DNA of 64,000 nt from Paramacrobiotus metropolitanus (lineage: Eukaryota; Tardigrada; Eutardigrada; Parachela; Macrobiotidae), in NCBI RefSeq assembly GCF_019649055.1, contig NW_026570243.1, positions 1 through 64,000 of the forward strand, read 5' to 3'. The notes beneath the pieces are model-generated. The model saw only the letters and a program-made list of their open reading frames with translations. It had not been told where the DNA came from and searched no databases. Positions within the stretch are counted from its first letter, which is position 1; every line of letters begins with the position of its first letter. Both the position numbers and the translations under genes were made by a program. Below are positions 60,890-64,000 of this stretch, piece after piece.

Positions 60890-62890
60890 CTCTGGTTAAT
60901 AATGCTAATGTAATGTATAATATGTGTATCATGCGCTGCAAAACGTTTACAAACCAGCAGCTTCTTATATGGGTTTATTAGGCGTTATTTGGAGAAAGTG
61001 ACTTTACAGTTGCGCTGCAGTGTACACAGGCTTTTTTATCTCATTATGAAAGAGCCGTTTCTCCTCTACGTAGCAATATAGTTTTCCGCATAAGCTACGT
61101 TTTTATCAAATGAACGTAACTGAATCCTGCAGACTCGCAAGGCTAAGCTTTAAAAAACAGTTTTAACGGTCAAGTTTGCAACCGGCTTAGTCGGTTGCAA
61201 ACTTGATCATTTAAACTAATTTAATTTTTAGTTTCAGTTTAAAATAATTCTTAAATTCTTTTTCTGAAGCATAAGAAAATGCCGATAGTGTACCCCTGTA
61301 CTGCGCAAAACGCTTACAGTGTAAGCTGCTTAGCCGGGTTAGCTCCTCTTTGAAGTTTAAGTGATATAGCGCGTCAGCATCCCAAAAATTAATCGTAAAA
61401 GGCGACTGTCAAAACCACTGCTTCTGCAGAGTACGCGCTCCATACGATTTCCATACAGACCAAATACAATTTGAAAATGTAGTAGACGCGGCCTCGACAA
61501 AAATAAGTTTTCTTCTTTGTTTTCGGCGAAGAGACATTATTGTCACTTCTTCAGCTTCCTGTCTACACAAGATTTAGACAAGAACAACAGAAGAAGTGTT
61601 TCCGGCTGGGAAGTGACGCACCTGTTGTCTCGTGTTAAGTAGTATCACGATCAGGCGTCATAAATAGCGCGTTGTGTACGAAGTAAGTGCGCAATTGCGC
61701 AGACTGAAATGCGCAATCGCCGGCAGCACCTGAGTCCTGACCGTTGCTGACAAATTTGTCCTGAATCTTTTACTTCCCTGATAAAGTTACTATTATGCTC
61801 TTTACTTTTGCACTGCCATAGTAGTACGCAGTTAAGTGTGGAGAACGTTGCATATTTTAGGTGCATCATAATTCGTTGCATTAATTTCTCAAAGATTACA
61901 TACATTACATATGCTACTGATTACTGTGTTACATGCTCGGGCTTGTCCAGGCATCACAATTTTTGGACGAATAATTGCATGTCTTTGATTTTTTGCCATT
62001 GAGAAATTTTACACTTACCTTAATTCTTTTTCTAAACACCAACCGAGATCCTTGGTAACGCAGCTCATCCGCCGATATCAGCTGACATTTTCCGCGCACA
62101 GGCGACTTAATCTTCAGCAGCTGGATAGGTGCTAAGCAAAAGTAACTGGTACTGTTGCAAGGATTACATCGCTTTCTACTGAGTATACCTTAATTCTCAA
62201 CACATCCATACAGTTTTATTGGTGGAAATTTTAGTTTTTATAATAACGGCTGAATGTCAAAAGATCTCTGATTCTCAGCCGACCGTTTTAACCAACAGGA
62301 AATTCTGTTTTCAAATTCCACCTTTTCCTGTGCTAATCGCAGGACGCAAAGCTGTACGAACCTGGTAGCGATTCACGCAGTATCTCCTGGGAGTTTTCGA
62401 GGAGTTGCAATACTGGAAATCCACAGTCCCGTTGATCGGAATACTGCTTTTTCCAAATAGAAAACAACGTTACCGTCAGTTACGTAAGCTTATTCTTTAA
62501 CACGGTTAAAACGGTTCCGGGGACGCACAAAAAATTTACCCAGGAGACGAAGAGTTACCGCTTATACCCTTGATGCAATTCAGTCCTATTTTACCTGCGC
62601 CTTAATCCAGCGGTAGCATTAATCTAATTGGCTTAAAAGGTTTGATCAAAAGCCGATCGCTGTTATCCGAAACAGCTTAGTATGCAAATACATTGAACAT
62701 ATAAAATCTGTTTTGCGCCTAGACGTACCGTTGCAGCTGTTATCTGTACAGTTGTGGTCCTAGTTATGTTCTATGACGTGATGCATTGCGCTTTAAATAA
62801 TTTATTAGCAAACCGGGAAAAGTCACATTGACGGTTGTGTGTATTATTCCTGTTGTACTATTTGCACTGCCTTACGGATTTAAAACATTC
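60890..62890. other. intergenic, no gene recognised
   Basis: Only short frames. Includes a small perfect inverted repeat (CAAGTTTGCAACCG...CGGTTGCAAACTTG, about 61,171-61,206). The last part is the upstream region of the third GPCR. Confidence 0.45.
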
Positions 62891-62893
62891 ACC

Positions 62894-64000
62894 ATGATGG
62901 ACGGAAAGATGACCAATCTATCCGGATATCTCAACGCATCTGCATACTATTTAAACGAAACCGCGATGCTGGGTACAACAAACGCCAGCAACACCACTGG
63001 AGATAAACTGACAACTTCTTGGTTGATGGGCACATCCACTACCACACTGCTGACCAACTGCGGCGTGCTCCTGCTATTCCTGCGCGACAAATCCCTGCGC
63101 ACGCCCTTCAACGTGTACATCATAGCGCTGCTGGCCACCAATGTCGTCTACACCGGCACCACCGCGACATTGAAAATCCTCCAATACTCGCACGGCGCCT
63201 GGTGGATGGGGATTCCCGCCTGCACCATGAACCTGTACTTCGTGTACATCTTTGGCTCATACGCCGTTCATCTTCATCTGCTGATCACTTTGAACCGCAC
63301 CTGGGCCTTGTTCTGGCCGGTGTCCTACCGTAACCGCCATTCGACAACGATGGCTGTATGTCTGTGTGTGGGAATGTTCCTGTATCTCAATGCTCTGGTT
63401 GTGCCGGGTCTGGTCATCGATGCGCTGCACTATCGTGTTCCCGTGGAAATAGGTAATTGTATAGTTGAAATCAAATTCGAAAGGTCTCCAGTTTTAAGCG
63501 CCGAAGCAATTTTATTAGCCAAATCTAGCACAAATTTGAGTAATTGACCATGCAAAAATTTGAAACAAAAACATTATTTTTTTAAAAATAACTGTATAAT
63601 CTAGCTATTAAATCATAAATAACAATAAAAAACAAAGGTCTGGTGAACAACAACTGATGAAATGTTATGGCTAAGCAGAAAACCGCTTTTCCGGAAGAAA
63701 GCTTCTTCTGGGACGTTTCTGGAAGAAAGTAATGCAATATATTGTGTCAATCTCAAATTTAACTGTATTATCTATTATTGCGAAAATGGATATACCGTGC
63801 ATGCTTGAATTTCAACCTTAGGTTGCTGGGTGAATCTAAAACAGCAGTTCACATGGGCAACTTTCGTCAACTTCTGGGTGTACGATGCACCAAAAGTCTA
63901 CATTGCCGTATGCTATCCATTCTTGCTTCACCGGCAGTTACGACGGCGACGTATGGCGGCTGTTGCTCGCAAAGCGGGAACAACCGCCGGGTCATCGCAG
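62894..64000 (+). CDS. rhodopsin-class GPCR, two exons visible, cut by the window end
   Basis: Exon 1 runs from the first in-frame ATG (62894, MMDGKMTNLSGYLN) to a GTAATT donor after 63452. Exon 2 starts at 63832 after CCTTAG in matching phase 1 (VEIG joined to CWVNLKQQF) and is open to the edge. The N-terminus has several N-glycosylation sequons (NLS, NAS, NET, NTT). Helices 1-4 lie in exon 1, with RTPFNVYIIALLATNVVY as helix 2, GIPAC for the helix-3 cysteine, LNRTWALFWPVSYR as the DRY region and LYLNALVVPGLVI as helix 4. Helix 5 and a basic RQLRRRRMAAVARK loop are in exon 2. The NRxWAxxWP box ties it to the receptors at 6-9 kb, but it is only distantly similar and has an intron. An open frame continues upstream of the chosen ATG. 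Confidence 0.78.

Overview
The window is animal nuclear DNA. It has spliced genes with GT..AG introns of about 50 to 600 bp, TATA-type promoters, a peritrophin-type chitin-binding protein, rhodopsin-class GPCRs and abundant DNA transposons. There is no operon structure, rRNA, tRNA or CRISPR array. An ecdysozoan fits best and a tardigrade is my best guess, but the sequence alone does not prove the species.

Layout. 1-184 is an (AAT)n microsatellite, followed by mostly empty sequence with one weak minus-strand gene fragment at 2.8-3.6 kb. 6.2-9.1 kb holds an inverted tail-to-tail pair of closely related single-exon GPCRs; the minus-strand copy is broken by a nonsense codon and a frameshift. 10.2-11.3 kb (minus) is a three-exon secreted chitin-binding (CBM14) protein with an Ala/Pro/Lys tail. 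The block 9.04-11.8 kb is duplicated at 20.0-26.3 kb. That second copy keeps a 10-codon stub of the GPCR and a complete CBM14 gene, and it has received a 5'-truncated non-LTR retrotransposon (21.65-24.42 kb). Between the two blocks sits a 5,566-bp DNA element (12,642-18,207) with 282-bp terminal inverted repeats and a 9-bp target duplication. It carries 51-bp tandem repeats but no transposase.

27.3-56.6 kb is the most unusual part: three large secreted-protein genes built from one shared, apparently undescribed module. Gene A (plus, 28 exons), gene B (plus, 11 exons, about 606 aa) and gene C (minus, at least 12 exons, about 3,470 aa) each contain a two-exon unit. The first half-exon encodes a beta strand plus a helix (core like ERDxLLQQILxLW). 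The second encodes strand-strand-helix-strand (core like KITGV). Nearly all boundaries are phase 1. By eye this is a beta-alpha-beta-beta-alpha-beta, SEA/ferredoxin-like pattern; I count 13, 4 and 3 units. The units are joined by mucin-like linkers whose chemistry differs by gene: acidic EEGTTPKSE in A, PEPETPAP in B, and a Thr-rich rod of about 2,800 residues in C with some 33 CWT(L/V)PP motifs. A and B are in tandem and C converges on B. I infer secreted, probably O-glycosylated and partly disulfide-linked extracellular or cuticle material.

A large intron of gene C contains a roughly 956-bp inverted-repeat element with a Ulp1-like protease reading frame. 58.2-58.6 kb (minus) encodes a small secreted protein. 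59.45-60.88 kb is a tandem pair of about 720-bp foldback (hairpin) elements. The window ends in a third GPCR of the same NRxWAxxWP type, cut by the right edge. Several coding frames in genes A and C are broken by single-base indels, mostly in short homopolymers, which suggests assembly error as much as gene decay.
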